DNA of 60,021 bases from Glaciecola sp. (GTDB lineage Bacteria; Pseudomonadota; Gammaproteobacteria; Enterobacterales; Alteromonadaceae), in NCBI GenBank assembly GCA_018623155.1, contig JAAZVZ010000014.1, positions 1 to 60,021 on the forward strand, given 5' to 3'. Position numbers and translations under genes: made by a program. Under the pieces are notes generated by a model, which saw only the letters and a list, made by a program, of their open reading frames with translations, did not search any database and was not told the DNA's origin. How positions within the stretch are numbered: position 1 is the first letter of the stretch; the number at the start of each line of letters is the position of its first letter. Shown here in pieces: positions 19,871 through 29,055 of this stretch.

Positions 19871-20491
19871 TTATTTTGTCAGAGCTGCAACAATCTTATC
19901 AACATTCGCTTTATGATTTGCTTGCCACTCATCTATCGTTTGCGAAGCATCCTTATCGCGACGCTTAACGGCAATCGCCAAAGCCTCAGAAGCTTGTGCT
20001 TGCGGGATCACCGCAACTCCATCGTTATCCGCCACAATGATATCGCCAGTATTGACCGTCACGCCTTGTAGCTGAACTGCCTGTCCGTTGGGTTCATAGA
20101 CTTTCTTAGCACCTGGTTTAGGACAAATACCCAAACCGTGAATTGGAAAGGCTAATTCACGTACTTCATCAATATCCCGCACTACGCCTTCAACCACAAA
20201 ACCAGTCACACCATTGCGCTGAGCAATGGCACAGACATTACCACCAGACACAGCATAATCAGGGTCTGCTTGAATCACCAACACATCTCCTGGCTGTGCT
20301 TCGTAAATGGCTACGTGTACCATTAAATGGTCTCCAGGCGCACATTTTACTGTATACGCTCGTCCTGCAAACCTTGGCATATCTGGCCATAACGGTGTGA
20401 TTGGGGAGGCAATAAACTGTGAACGAGGGAGTGCGTCAGCCAGATCGCAGGTGGATACTTGGATAAAATCGGAATAATTTGGGTGGGTCAT
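19871..20491 (-). CDS. RraA-like aldolase family protein (HMG/CHA aldolase-like)
   Basis: The 206-residue protein belongs to the RraA/HMG-aldolase fold (conserved GRAYTVKCAPGDH and GDVLVIQ). The family contains RNase E inhibitors and metal-dependent pyruvate aldolases. Here G84 is followed at the right distance by R105-D106 and E109 (VVRDIDE), matching the G-X20-RD-X2-E/D pattern associated with aldolase activity, so a retro-aldol or decarboxylase role on 4-hydroxy-4-methyl-2-oxoglutarate-like acids is more likely than RNase E control. It stands alone; no aromatic degradation genes are nearby. Confidence 0.85.
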   Translation of the reverse strand: MTHPNYSDFIQVSTCDLADALPRSQFIASPITPLWPDMPRFAGRAYTVKCAPGDHLMVHVAIYEAQPGDVLVIQADPDYAVSGGNVCAIAQRNGVTGFVVEGVVRDIDEVRELAFPIHGLGICPKPGAKKVYEPNGQAVQLQGVTVNTGDIIVADNDGVAVIPQAQASEALAIAVKRRDKDASQTIDEWQANHKANVDKIVAALTK

Positions 20492-20593
20492 TACAAAACG
20501 AAGCCTACATTGTTTACTACAACAAATGTAGGCAGTTTTGAAACAAAAACCAATTAGCTATGGGTATTAGTGCTCAATAAATATTGAGTCAAA

Positions 20594-21001
20594 CTATCCA
20601 TGCAAAAACATATATGTCCAATATATACAGACCCCAAACTGCACTAAAAACGTTGCAAAACGGAGCTGTACAGCTAGGTTACTGGTCGATATTGCAAGAA
20701 TAACTGACTGAGCAATCCGCGCATAAATTAACACCATAGCGAGCCCATCCGTGACGGCTGTATTCTCTGTCGCAATGGCATAAAGCATCAAACCGCCAAT
20801 AAAAGGAAAACATTCCACAGCATTGGCATGTACTCGAGTTAAACGAAACCCCAATTCTGGTACGCCTGATCCATCTGCCGCAAATTTGAGTGTCTTAACT
20901 TGTTTGGTTAACCCTAGATAAGAACGGTATCCTGCTAGCAGCAATAAAAATAATAAAATCAGAGCAATGTATGTTAAAAAAGCAACGTGCGTGTGGGTCA
21001 T
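20594..21001 (-). CDS. MAPEG family membrane protein
   Basis: This is a 135-residue, four-TM protein of the MAPEG family (membrane-associated proteins in eicosanoid and glutathione metabolism). Hydrophobic segments lie near 7-25, 63-82, 85-103 and 108-130. The conserved RVHANAVECFP motif near residue 55 and the YARIAQS motif near 92 support this. Bacterial members include glutathione transferase-like enzymes, but the substrate is unknown. It lies about 100 nt before the RraA-like gene on the same strand; the gap has a weak hairpin (20573-20588) without a T-run. Confidence 0.88.
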   Translation of the reverse strand: MTHTHVAFLTYIALILLFLLLLAGYRSYLGLTKQVKTLKFAADGSGVPELGFRLTRVHANAVECFPFIGGLMLYAIATENTAVTDGLAMVLIYARIAQSVILAISTSNLAVQLRFATFLVQFGVCIYWTYMFLHG

Positions 21002-21060
21002 AGTTTTTTCCTTTTTAGTCTTATCCTAGCTTATAGGAACGAAGTACGTCTAATTAAATT

Positions 21061-22434
21061 TCACACGCAACGTCGAGCGCGAAATTTTTTGCCTTTGATT
21101 TTGCCTTCTCGCAACTGTGCCAACGCGCGTTTTACGCTGCGGATTTTGACCGCAATAAACGATACTTGGTTAGTCACGTTAATTTTACCAATATCTTCTC
21201 CTGGAATACCGGCTTCTTTTGTCAATGAACCCAGAATATCTCCTGGACGGAGTTTTTGCCGTTTTCCGCCATCAATACTCAAGGTTACGTATTGAGGTTC
21301 TGCAACTCGATTGGCGTGGAAACGCAATGACTCAATGCCTTTTGGTTTTAACACCACTTGCGCATGATCTGCGGTTCGGCGCAACAACCCCAACTCAGCA
21401 TCGGTTACTAACGTGACTGCTCGCCCTGTCGCATCACCACGCCCGGTGCGACCTACTCGGTGTATGTAAGTATCAAGCTCCTCACCTAGTGAGTAATTAA
21501 TCACTAACTCTACAGCATCAATATCCAAACCTCGTGCAGCTACATCTGTGGCGACCAATACCAGCGCAGAGCGGTGTGAAAAACGCGTCAGTACTTGTGT
21601 GCGTTCGCGTTGTTCAATGTCACCATTAAGCGCCACAGCAGCAATACTTTTGCCCTGTAAAAATGTCGTTAAAGCAAAGGTTTCAGCTTTGGTCGCACAA
21701 AATACAATAGCTGATTGGGCTTGATAATGACTGAGTATGGTTGCCACGGCTTGGTCTCGCACATGAGGGAGCACCTTGTAAGCGACTTGTTCAATTTTAT
21801 TGGCTTGATGATGGGTTTCTACGACCACTTTTTGTGGGTTGTGTTGAATGGATTCACTTATTGCAGCAATGGTATCTGGGTAGGTTGCTGAAAACAGCGC
21901 CGTTTGACGCTTCGCTGGTAGTTTCCCAAAAATCACCTCTAAGTCATCTGCAAAGCCCATATCCAACATTCTGTCAGCTTCATCTAACACAAAATGTTTA
22001 AGTTCTTTGAGATGCACTCGGTGTTTGAGCAAGTGATCAACCACTCGACCAGGCGTACCAACAATGATGTGTGGACGATGCCTCAAGGTCGCAATTTGCC
22101 CTGGCATGGGAACTCCGCCATAGAGACAGGTGATTTTGACATTATCAATGCGTTTGGCCAGCAGGCGCATTTGTTCGGCAACCTGGTCGGCTAACTCGCG
22201 GGTAGGACATAACACAAGTGCATGGGTATACGTGCGTTCGGCGTCTAAGTCATTGAGCACCCCGAGTGCGAAGGCTGCCGTCTTGCCACTGCCGGTTTTG
22301 GCTTGAGCCAAGATGTCTTGCCCCTCTAACAACAAAGGTAAAGTCGTTGCTTGGATGTCAGTGGCATCAGCATAGCCCATCTGGGCAACGCCCTCTAATA
22401 ATTCAGAGCGCAAGTCCAGTTCATTAAATTTCAT
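21061..22434 (-). CDS. dbpA: ATP-dependent RNA helicase DbpA
   Basis: DbpA is a DEAD-box helicase that acts on hairpin 92 of 23S rRNA during 50S assembly. The 457 residues contain the P-loop AQAKTGSGKT near 42-51, DEAD, SAT and the C-terminal helicase motif HRVGRTGRGD. The last ~75 residues (YVTLSIDGGKRQKLRPGDILG onward) form the specific DbpA RNA-binding domain, which separates it from RhlE, SrmB and CsdA. Its ATG directly follows the pyrC stop (TAAATG), so the two are probably co-translated; a functional link between them is not obvious. Confidence 0.95.
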   Translation of the reverse strand: MKFNELDLRSELLEGVAQMGYADATDIQATTLPLLLEGQDILAQAKTGSGKTAAFALGVLNDLDAERTYTHALVLCPTRELADQVAEQMRLLAKRIDNVKITCLYGGVPMPGQIATLRHRPHIIVGTPGRVVDHLLKHRVHLKELKHFVLDEADRMLDMGFADDLEVIFGKLPAKRQTALFSATYPDTIAAISESIQHNPQKVVVETHHQANKIEQVAYKVLPHVRDQAVATILSHYQAQSAIVFCATKAETFALTTFLQGKSIAAVALNGDIEQRERTQVLTRFSHRSALVLVATDVAARGLDIDAVELVINYSLGEELDTYIHRVGRTGRGDATGRAVTLVTDAELGLLRRTADHAQVVLKPKGIESLRFHANRVAEPQYVTLSIDGGKRQKLRPGDILGSLTKEAGIPGEDIGKINVTNQVSFIAVKIRSVKRALAQLREGKIKGKKFRARRCV

Positions 22435-23469
22435 TTATTTTTCCAAGCGCCACTGGCACGGTTGACCGCCCATGAACGGCACAATATCATCACCGGTAGG
22501 CAACTTGATTTCAGCCGGGATATGCCATTCCTCTTTGACTAACGTCACAGTACCAGTATTGCGTGGTAAACCATAAAAATCTGGACCGTAATGTGAAGCA
22601 AACCCTTCTAACTTATCTAATGCGTCGAGCTCTTCAAACACTTGCGCATACAGTTCTAAAGCGCTCCATGCTGAATAACAACCCGCGCAACCACAGGCGG
22701 ATTCTTTTTTGTGTTTTTCATGCGGGGCAGAGTCTGTGCCTAAGAAAAATTTGGGCGATCCAGATGCCACGACTTCGCGCAAACGCTGTTGATGAATGTT
22801 GCGTTTCAGTACTGGTAAGCAGTAGTTATGGGGCTTGATACCACCTACTAATAAATCATTTCGATTGAGCATCAAATGTTGAGGGGTGATCGTAGCGGCA
22901 ACATTCTCGCCACAGGATAAAACAAAATCAGCGGCATCGGCAGTGGTAATGTGTTCGAAGACAATTTTCAAATCTGGAAACGCAGCAACAATATGTTTTA
23001 AGTGACGTTCGATAAACTCAGCTTCACGATCAAATATATCAATGTGATTTTCGGTGACCTCACCATGGATGAGTAACAACATGCCCACATCACTCATCGT
23101 TTGAAATACAGGATACAGAGCTTCAATGCCCTTTACTGCCGCATCCGAGTTAGTTGTAGCCCCTGCTGGATAGAGCTTGGATGCCACAATACCAGAGGCT
23201 TTGGCTTCGCGAATATCATCTGGAGTAGTTGTATTAGTGAGATACAAAGTGACCAAAGGCTCAAAATCGGAGAAATCCCCCACATTTGCCATAATACGAT
23301 CTTTGTAAGCAAGTGCTTGCTCTGCATTTACAACAGGTGGAACAAGGTTTGGCATAACAATCGCTCGGCGAAAGCAGCGAGCGGTAGCGGGAACGGTTTC
23401 TTCGAGCATGGCCTCATCACGAAAGTGTAAGTGCCAATCATCAGGAGTGGTAATGGTTAAACGTTGCAT
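22435..23469 (-). CDS. pyrC: Dihydroorotase
   Basis: PyrC catalyses the reversible cyclisation of N-carbamoyl-aspartate to dihydroorotate, the third step of pyrimidine synthesis. The 344-residue length and sequence are those of the class II enzyme of E. coli: zinc ligands in DDWHLHFRD (about 11-19), the carboxylated lysine in SKLYPAG, later zinc histidines in LIHGEV and FEHITT, and the catalytic Asp in FLGTDSAPH. Upstream on the minus strand a -10-like TACTAT with a GCGCG start region is visible, but the -35 is weak. Confidence 0.97.
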   Translation of the reverse strand: MQRLTITTPDDWHLHFRDEAMLEETVPATARCFRRAIVMPNLVPPVVNAEQALAYKDRIMANVGDFSDFEPLVTLYLTNTTTPDDIREAKASGIVASKLYPAGATTNSDAAVKGIEALYPVFQTMSDVGMLLLIHGEVTENHIDIFDREAEFIERHLKHIVAAFPDLKIVFEHITTADAADFVLSCGENVAATITPQHLMLNRNDLLVGGIKPHNYCLPVLKRNIHQQRLREVVASGSPKFFLGTDSAPHEKHKKESACGCAGCYSAWSALELYAQVFEELDALDKLEGFASHYGPDFYGLPRNTGTVTLVKEEWHIPAEIKLPTGDDIVPFMGGQPCQWRLEK

Positions 23470-23613
23470 ACAAAACCTCTATTCATAAAGCTGAAACGCG
23501 CATAGTATGCCAGATATCTTAAAAAACTTCTTTAATTTCGAAGTGTTTGCGAATAATCTAAAACGCATATGGGTCTACTACCAAACTAAACAAAATAAGG
23601 ATGTATTGTACTC

Positions 23614-25323
23614 GTGATCGCTCGTATCAGCTCCCTTAACCTTGTATCTAATCCAGCTTGGTGGCAAAGACCAATTTTTAGAGCCCTCGATGCCCTGCTC
23701 GGCATAAATAAAATGAATCGGCTTTACCACACCCACCAAATGGCCGGTTTAAGCAAAGAGGCCTTTGTCGATAAACTTCTTGAAATACAAGGGATTGATA
23801 TTAGCAATAGTGAAGCATTGCTTGAGCGGATCCCCGCTGAAGGTCCTGTTGTCATTGCCAGTAACCATCCATTTGGTGGCATTGAAGGGGTGATTTTGGC
23901 GCGTCTTATCAGTCGCAAACGACCTGACTTACAAGTTTTTGCTAACCGTGCATTGAAAGTTTTTAGTGAATTAGAAGACTATTTTATATTTACCAATCCG
24001 CTCAAACCTAACGATCCTAAAAACGCTCCAAGCATTCGTACCGCTTTACGCCATGTCAAATCTGGCAATGCGTTACTGATTTTTCCAGCGGGTCGCGTGT
24101 CCTATTATCGTCGCGAATACAATGGGATCGCAGAACACGAATGGAACAAACTTGTCTACACCTTGACGCAAAAAGCCAATGCGCTGTTTTTGCCCGTTTT
24201 TGTTCAGGGCACCAACCGTCCTCTATTTTATCGTTTAGGCCGAATTTATTTTCGTTTTCGTTTATTGATGCTTGCTAGAGAGTTGTTAGCCAAACGCAAC
24301 CAAACTATTCAGATTGATTCTGGTCGCGCAATTAAACTCCCTTTAATAGCGAATCCAGAGCAAGGCGCAGCACTTGCACGTGCGTTCAGTTATGCCAATG
24401 ATTCGCGTTGGTGGTATGAATGGCCAGCGGATAAGGTGATTACTCAACAGCCGTTAGCGGAGCCGATTGACTCACAATCTTTGCTGGATGAATTACTCAC
24501 CTTGCCAACTGAACAAGCACTTGCAACGGTGGGTGATTTTACCGTTTATTGGTCGATGCAAGCTCAAACCCCCAAAATAGTCGATGAAATTGCGATGTTA
24601 CGTGAACGAGTGTTTCGCATGCACAATGAAGGGAGCGGCGAGCCAAGAGATACGGATGACTTTGATGCCACTTATACCCATTTGTTTGTGTGGCATCAAA
24701 CCGAAAACCGTATTATTGGTGCATATCGGATGGGGCGGACTGATGTGCTGCAAGCCGATGAGGGCATGGCAGGTTTATACTTACATAAAATGTTTGAATT
24801 TGCCCCAGAGTTTGTTAATCAGCAACAACCTTGTCTTGAGATGGGGCGCTCATTTATCATTCCTGAATATCAACGCTCTCCCCAAGGCCTGTTTATGCTT
24901 TGGCGTGGCATTGGCGAATTTGCAAACGCATTCCCACAATATCGAGTATTGTATGGCACAGTGAGTATCAGCAAACTGTATCGTCCACAAAGTGTCAGTG
25001 TTATTGAGCATGGCTTAATTGATGCCCCGGAGCATGTGCAACCAAAACATCAATTTCCTTTTGTATTGCATCCACAGCTCAAGGCTTATCATGAGACTCA
25101 TGGATTAAAAGATGTCGTTGAGAATCTTTTACACTGCCTTGAAGAGGACGGAAAAGGCTTACCCATTTTAGCCAAACAATACCAAAAACTCGGAGCCAGA
25201 TTTCATGCTCTGGGGATTGACACTAGCTTTAACCACACTCCAGGCCTATTACTCAGTGTCGATTTACGACAAATCCCCGAGCGCCTTCAAAAAAGGTATT
25301 TGGGCAAAGTGCTTGAAGATTAA
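23614..25323 (+). CDS. olsF: Bifunctional ornithine lipid synthase-like acyltransferase (PlsC-OlsB fusion)
   Basis: The 569-residue protein joins two acyltransferase domains. The N-terminal part (about 65-260) is PlsC-like, with NHPFGGIEG (84-92), FPAGRVS and PVFVQGTNRP. The C-terminal part (about 300-505) is OlsB/GNAT-like, with a REEVFR-type ERVFRMHNEGSG start and LEMGRSFI. This is the layout of OlsF, which N-acylates ornithine and then O-acylates the product to make ornithine lipids, phosphate-free membrane lipids. The start is GTG. In the PlsC motif the usual acidic residue Asp is Glu (E91). The gene stands alone, with no Pho-box-like repeat that I could recognise. It overlaps the convergent DinB-like gene by 4 bp. 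Confidence 0.8.
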   Translation: MIARISSLNLVSNPAWWQRPIFRALDALLGINKMNRLYHTHQMAGLSKEAFVDKLLEIQGIDISNSEALLERIPAEGPVVIASNHPFGGIEGVILARLISRKRPDLQVFANRALKVFSELEDYFIFTNPLKPNDPKNAPSIRTALRHVKSGNALLIFPAGRVSYYRREYNGIAEHEWNKLVYTLTQKANALFLPVFVQGTNRPLFYRLGRIYFRFRLLMLARELLAKRNQTIQIDSGRAIKLPLIANPEQGAALARAFSYANDSRWWYEWPADKVITQQPLAEPIDSQSLLDELLTLPTEQALATVGDFTVYWSMQAQTPKIVDEIAMLRERVFRMHNEGSGEPRDTDDFDATYTHLFVWHQTENRIIGAYRMGRTDVLQADEGMAGLYLHKMFEFAPEFVNQQQPCLEMGRSFIIPEYQRSPQGLFMLWRGIGEFANAFPQYRVLYGTVSISKLYRPQSVSVIEHGLIDAPEHVQPKHQFPFVLHPQLKAYHETHGLKDVVENLLHCLEEDGKGLPILAKQYQKLGARFHALGIDTSFNHTPGLLLSVDLRQIPERLQKRYLGKVLED

Positions 25324-25829
25324 CTTGCATTGTGTGTTCTTAAATAAGTCAAAGTAGCAGGCGCATAACCAAACTCTAAGGGTACTGAAGCGTTTTGCAT
25401 TTGTCTGATAATTTTGATGAGCGCGTAATGATGGATTGCATGCGATGAAGCGAACACTAACTCACGTGCGACATTTGATTCAACAAGCGCATCGTCCCGT
25501 TCAGAAATAGAAATCTCGGTTAATATCGAGAGACTTTGCCTTAGTTCCTGAGTAGTGAGTTGAGAGATTTGTTTGCGAATATTACCCAACGACTGAGAAC
25601 ATACTTCAAGGGAGGTTTCTACTGAGCAGAAGCGATTACGGCGATTGTAATTGACATGACCTTCAGAAAATCCATTTAATAAATTATTGTAATGATCGAC
25701 CACGTGCCGTAAATGTTGACCGATAGAGCCACTAAAATAGGGCGATAGAACTTGAGTAAAACTGTCCTCATCGAGTTCGCTTAGCAAATTAATAGCTTGG
25801 TCGATAACCTCTAGGTGACTCTTGAGCAT
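25320..25829 (-). CDS. DinB-like four-helix protein
   Basis: The 169-residue protein fits the DinB/YfiT superfamily of metal-binding four-helix bundles. It has histidines in GQHLRHVVDHYNNL (about 37-50) and in ASSHAIHHYAL near 130, the positions of the family's three-His metal site. Members include thiol transferases (bacillithiol and mycothiol type) and proteins of unknown function; the activity here is not predictable. It lies 66 nt downstream of blc on the same strand and could be the last gene of folE-blc. Confidence 0.75.
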   Translation of the reverse strand: MLKSHLEVIDQAINLLSELDEDSFTQVLSPYFSGSIGQHLRHVVDHYNNLLNGFSEGHVNYNRRNRFCSVETSLEVCSQSLGNIRKQISQLTTQELRQSLSILTEISISERDDALVESNVARELVFASSHAIHHYALIKIIRQMQNASVPLEFGYAPATLTYLRTHNAS

Positions 25830-25895
25830 GTAAATCCTTATTTATCAGCCTCATAATTAGACTAACACCTAGACCATATCAGTGCCAAATAAATT

Positions 25896-26405
25896 TCAAT
25901 CGTGTTTAACGAATATCAATTCATCAACCGCAAAGCCAGCTTCCCTAGCCGTTTGTATCAAGCTCACAAGGTTGTCACCTTCCATATTTGGGTGTCTGGA
26001 TAAAATCCAAAAATAATCTCGGTTGGGACCTGTCACGAGTGCCCATTGATATTCAGGATCTAATGCCATAATCACATAACTGGCATAGAATGGCCCAAAA
26101 AAAGAAACCTTAAGATGGCCTATCGTTTCAGACCCGACAAAATAGGCTTTACCATTGGCTTCATTCCAAACACCATCGGACATATGAAAGCCACGATTCA
26201 GTACCGCAATGCCACCATCATCTTGTAATGTGTAAGTTGCCGTTATTTGTTCAAGGCCGCGTTCGAAAGAATGATCTAATCTTGCGATTTCATACCAAGT
26301 ACCTAGGTAACGAGATTTATCAAAATTTTGCACCGGGGAAAGCCCTTTCGGCACACTGGTGCATGCCGTAAGGAATAGAACCGATATCAACAAGATGCGT
26401 CGCAT
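25896..26405 (-). CDS. blc: Outer-membrane lipocalin
   Basis: Blc is a lipoprotein lipocalin that binds lysophospholipids or fatty acids at the outer membrane. The 169 residues show a lipobox LTAC with acylated Cys15, followed by Thr and Ser (no Asp at +2, so outer-membrane sorting is expected), then the lipocalin motif GTWYEIAR (35-42) and the conserved TGPNRDYFWILSR. It starts 3 nt after folE, a tight operon. In many marine and soil proteobacteria blc and folE occur together in light- or singlet-oxygen-induced groups; whether this holds here is unknown. Confidence 0.95.
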   Translation of the reverse strand: MRRILLISVLFLTACTSVPKGLSPVQNFDKSRYLGTWYEIARLDHSFERGLEQITATYTLQDDGGIAVLNRGFHMSDGVWNEANGKAYFVGSETIGHLKVSFFGPFYASYVIMALDPEYQWALVTGPNRDYFWILSRHPNMEGDNLVSLIQTAREAGFAVDELIFVKHD

Positions 26406-26408
26406 AAA

Positions 26409-27095
26409 TTAGGCTTCGAAAAATTCTCGACGCATGGCAGGGTCCGACAAAAATACGCCGCCCAAAGAAGAGGTTTTGGTATATGAGTTACTGTCTCTGA
26501 TACCTCGCGCTTTCACACAGTAGTGCGTCGCATTGATGGAAACGGCAACATCTTGAGTACCAGTGAGCGCTTGCAATGCCACCATTACCTGCTGCGTTAG
26601 ACGTTCTTGTACTTGTGGTCGCTGCGCGAAAAAAGATACTAAGCGATTGATTTTAGATAAACCAATGACTGTTTGTTTCGGAATGTAAGCAACCGATGCG
26701 GTTCCGTCGATTGTCACAAAGTGATGCTCACAGGTACTCGTCAATGAAATATCAGTCACTTGTACCGGTTGCTCAATCGACATTTTGTTTTCGATCTGCG
26801 TTATCTTAGGAAACTTACGATAGTCTAGACCAGAAAAAATCTCATCTACATACATTTTAGAAATGCGTTTTGGCGTGTCGCATAAGCTGTCATCGTCCAA
26901 ATCCAACCCAAGCACTTCCATGATTTGGGTCATGTGCTGTTGGATTTGAGCGCGTTTTTGCTCATCTGACAAACCGTTTTCAACCATTGGGGTTTCAAGG
27001 CCAGCGTCAATCAGGGCTTGTCTGACAAGGGCAGCTTCTTTTGTTATCGCGAGTTCTACTCCATCACGAACCACAACTGCTTCTTTTGCTAACAT
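26409..27095 (-). CDS. folE: GTP cyclohydrolase I (type IA)
   Basis: FolE converts GTP to 7,8-dihydroneopterin triphosphate, the first step of folate and pterin synthesis. The 228 residues include the zinc ligands C122, H125 (in TCEHHF) and C193 (HYCVKARG), and [23 protein letters not shown]. The N-terminus is about 12 residues longer than in E. coli FolE when aligned on the zinc cysteine. It is divergent from folM across a 203-nt region holding a 22-bp perfect palindrome, and it leads the folE-blc operon. Confidence 0.97.
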   Translation of the reverse strand: MLAKEAVVVRDGVELAITKEAALVRQALIDAGLETPMVENGLSDEQKRAQIQQHMTQIMEVLGLDLDDDSLCDTPKRISKMYVDEIFSGLDYRKFPKITQIENKMSIEQPVQVTDISLTSTCEHHFVTIDGTASVAYIPKQTVIGLSKINRLVSFFAQRPQVQERLTQQVMVALQALTGTQDVAVSINATHYCVKARGIRDSNSYTKTSSLGGVFLSDPAMRREFFEA

Positions 27096-27180
27096 TTGAA
27101 TGTTCCATTTTATAATTTGTTCCGCTTTATACGGTACAAATCGCTATATTGGTTTAGTAAAATTAAAAATATCCTTTGTT

Positions 27181-27202
27181 AATATAGATACGTATCTATA
27201 TT
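27181..27202. promoter_or_regulatory. 22-bp perfect palindrome in the folE/folM divergent region
   Basis: The half-site AATATAGATAC (27181-27191) is followed directly by its reverse complement (27192-27202). On the folE strand it lies between a possible -35 TTGTTT and -10 TATATT (18-nt spacing), a position used by MerR-type activators; on the folM strand similar weak boxes exist. The size and symmetry suggest a dimeric regulator operator. No regulator gene is nearby. The central GATACGTATC also occurs upstream of hflK (49357-49366). Confidence 0.5.
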
Positions 27203-27298
27203 ACAAACAACGTGCATAGTATACACTAACCCATCACATAACGCATCAAGCGTGATGGTAAGTGCACATAACATTGTATTAATTGAAAGGAAATAAAG

Positions 27299-28006
27299 AT
27301 GGCCGACACGATCCTAATTACTGGAGGCGCCCAACGTCTTGGACTGGCAATGGCGCTCGATTTATTAGCGCAAGGGTTTCATGTCATAGTGACCTATCGC
27401 AGCGAACGTCCTGCTTTAGCCTCTCTTACAGACGCCGGTGCCGAAACCATCCAGTGCGATTTCGCCCAAAATTCCGATATCGCTCGCCTCATTCAGCACA
27501 TCAATACATCATGCGAATCGTTACGTGCCATCATCCACAATGCATCTGACTGGGATGCCGAAAAACACACAAATGATTATCCCGCCTTGTTAAATAAAAT
27601 GATGCAAGTGCATGTCAGTGGTCCTTATCAGCTCAACCTAGGGCTTAAAGATTTGCTCCTAGCCCACCCAAATGGTGCTGATATCATTCATATGACAGAC
27701 TATGTACAAACCAAAGGATCCAGTAAACACATCGCCTATTCAGCCTCAAAAGCGGCATTACACAATTTAACGCTTTCCTTTGCCCAAGCGTTAGCCCCAA
27801 GCGTAAAAGTTAATTCAATTGCTCCAGCTTTATTAATGTTTAACGAACACGACAGCGATGAATATAAAGCGCGTTCACTCAAAAAATCCTTACTCGAAAT
27901 TTGTCCTGGAGCAGGTGAAGCAGTGAAGGCGATGAATTTTTTATTTGCCAGTGATTTCGTTACAGGTCAAACTATGCATCTAGACGGTGGTAGACATTTA
28001 AAATAA
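27299..28006 (+). CDS. folM: Dihydromonapterin/dihydrofolate reductase (SDR family)
   Basis: FolM is a short-chain dehydrogenase that reduces dihydromonapterin, and weakly dihydrofolate, with NADPH. The 235 residues carry the nucleotide motif TGGAQRLGLA near 8-17, HNASDW near the conserved NAG position, and the catalytic Tyr and Lys in AYSASKAAL. This sequence (GGAQRLG, SDW, YVQTKGSSKHIAYSASK) is typical of FolM rather than of a general SDR. It is divergent from folE, which makes its pterin precursor, and 15 nt upstream of aguA. Confidence 0.88.
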   Translation: MADTILITGGAQRLGLAMALDLLAQGFHVIVTYRSERPALASLTDAGAETIQCDFAQNSDIARLIQHINTSCESLRAIIHNASDWDAEKHTNDYPALLNKMMQVHVSGPYQLNLGLKDLLLAHPNGADIIHMTDYVQTKGSSKHIAYSASKAALHNLTLSFAQALAPSVKVNSIAPALLMFNEHDSDEYKARSLKKSLLEICPGAGEAVKAMNFLFASDFVTGQTMHLDGGRHLK

Positions 28007-28021
28007 CGGTTTGTATAACAC

Positions 28022-29044
28022 ATGAGATTACTTCCAGAGTGGGTCGAACAAGAGGCGGTCATTCTTGCTTGGCCACACCAAGATACCGATTGGGCAAGTT
28101 GGTTAGAACGCGCTCAAACAACTTACCAACATATCATTTCTGCAATCCTACAGCGCAATGCAAAAGTCTTATTACTGTGTGATCCGAGTGAGATTGAACT
28201 CGTCTCATCGTTATACCAAGACCACTCTGATGTGCATATCATTGTGGCAAAATACAATGACACATGGGTCCGAGATTACGGCTTTTTGACCTTAGCTGAT
28301 GAACAAAACCTAGAGCACAAACACACTTTAGAATTTGAATTCAATGGCTGGGGACAAAAATTCAACGCCACTCAAGACAATCAAGTCAACATTAAATACT
28401 TGGCTGATTTATTACAAGTACCTATGTTTAGCGAGCAGTGTGTCTTGGAAGGGGGTGCATTAGAAATCGATGCCGATGGTACTTTATTGAGTACCTTGTT
28501 TTGTTTAAGTAATCCCAAACGCAATGGGGATATGGACATGGATCAATATCACAAGTATTTCACTGAAGTACTCGGTGCTACTCGTACAGTGATCCTTGAA
28601 CATGGTCATTTGGCTGGAGATGATACAGACGGACATATTGATACCCTTGCTAGGTTTACTCCAGATCAAGGCATCATCTATCAAGGCTGTGAAAATCGTC
28701 CAACCGACCCTCATTTTAGTGGATTACATGCCTTGGGCGCTGAGTTACGACATCATTTCCCTGAGCATGAAATCATAGATTTGCCGTTGCCAAATGTACT
28801 AAACAGCCAAAGTGAGCGCTCACCAGCTTCGTATGCCAATTTTTTGATATTAAATAGCGCAATCCTTGCCCCGGTTTACCAGCAACCAGAAGATGAAGTG
28901 GCTCTAAGTCAACTTTCTAAGGCTTACCCAAATTATGAAATTGTACCCATAGATTGTTCGGTATTGGTCGAGCAATACGGCAGTCTGCATTGTGTTTCAA
29001 TGCAAGTGCCAAAGGGTGTATTACGCAACAATCTATTTGTATAA
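28022..29044 (+). CDS. aguA: Agmatine deiminase
   Basis: AguA hydrolyses agmatine to N-carbamoylputrescine and ammonia. The 340-residue protein of the PAD/GME fold has the conserved VRDYGFL near 83, LEGGALE, HLAGDDTDGHIDTLARF with the catalytic His and Asp, and the nucleophilic Cys324 in GSLHCVSMQVP. It is followed 11 nt later by aguB, which acts on its product, so the pair forms a complete agmatine-to-putrescine route. No arginine decarboxylase is in the window. Confidence 0.96.
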   Translation: MRLLPEWVEQEAVILAWPHQDTDWASWLERAQTTYQHIISAILQRNAKVLLLCDPSEIELVSSLYQDHSDVHIIVAKYNDTWVRDYGFLTLADEQNLEHKHTLEFEFNGWGQKFNATQDNQVNIKYLADLLQVPMFSEQCVLEGGALEIDADGTLLSTLFCLSNPKRNGDMDMDQYHKYFTEVLGATRTVILEHGHLAGDDTDGHIDTLARFTPDQGIIYQGCENRPTDPHFSGLHALGAELRHHFPEHEIIDLPLPNVLNSQSERSPASYANFLILNSAILAPVYQQPEDEVALSQLSKAYPNYEIVPIDCSVLVEQYGSLHCVSMQVPKGVLRNNLFV

Positions 29045-29055
29045 GAGAAAAAAAC

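Noticed and set aside
20573-20588. Hairpin after the MAPEG gene as terminator
   Set aside because: Six AT-rich pairs and no T-run; unlikely to stop transcription.
23545-23552. PurR-like half-site GTTTGCGA upstream of pyrC
   Set aside because: Only one half of the PurR palindrome is present; the second half does not match.
28954-29055. Longer N-terminus for aguB
   Set aside because: It would overlap aguA by about 90 nt, has no family similarity, and the ATG at 29056 gives the normal start.
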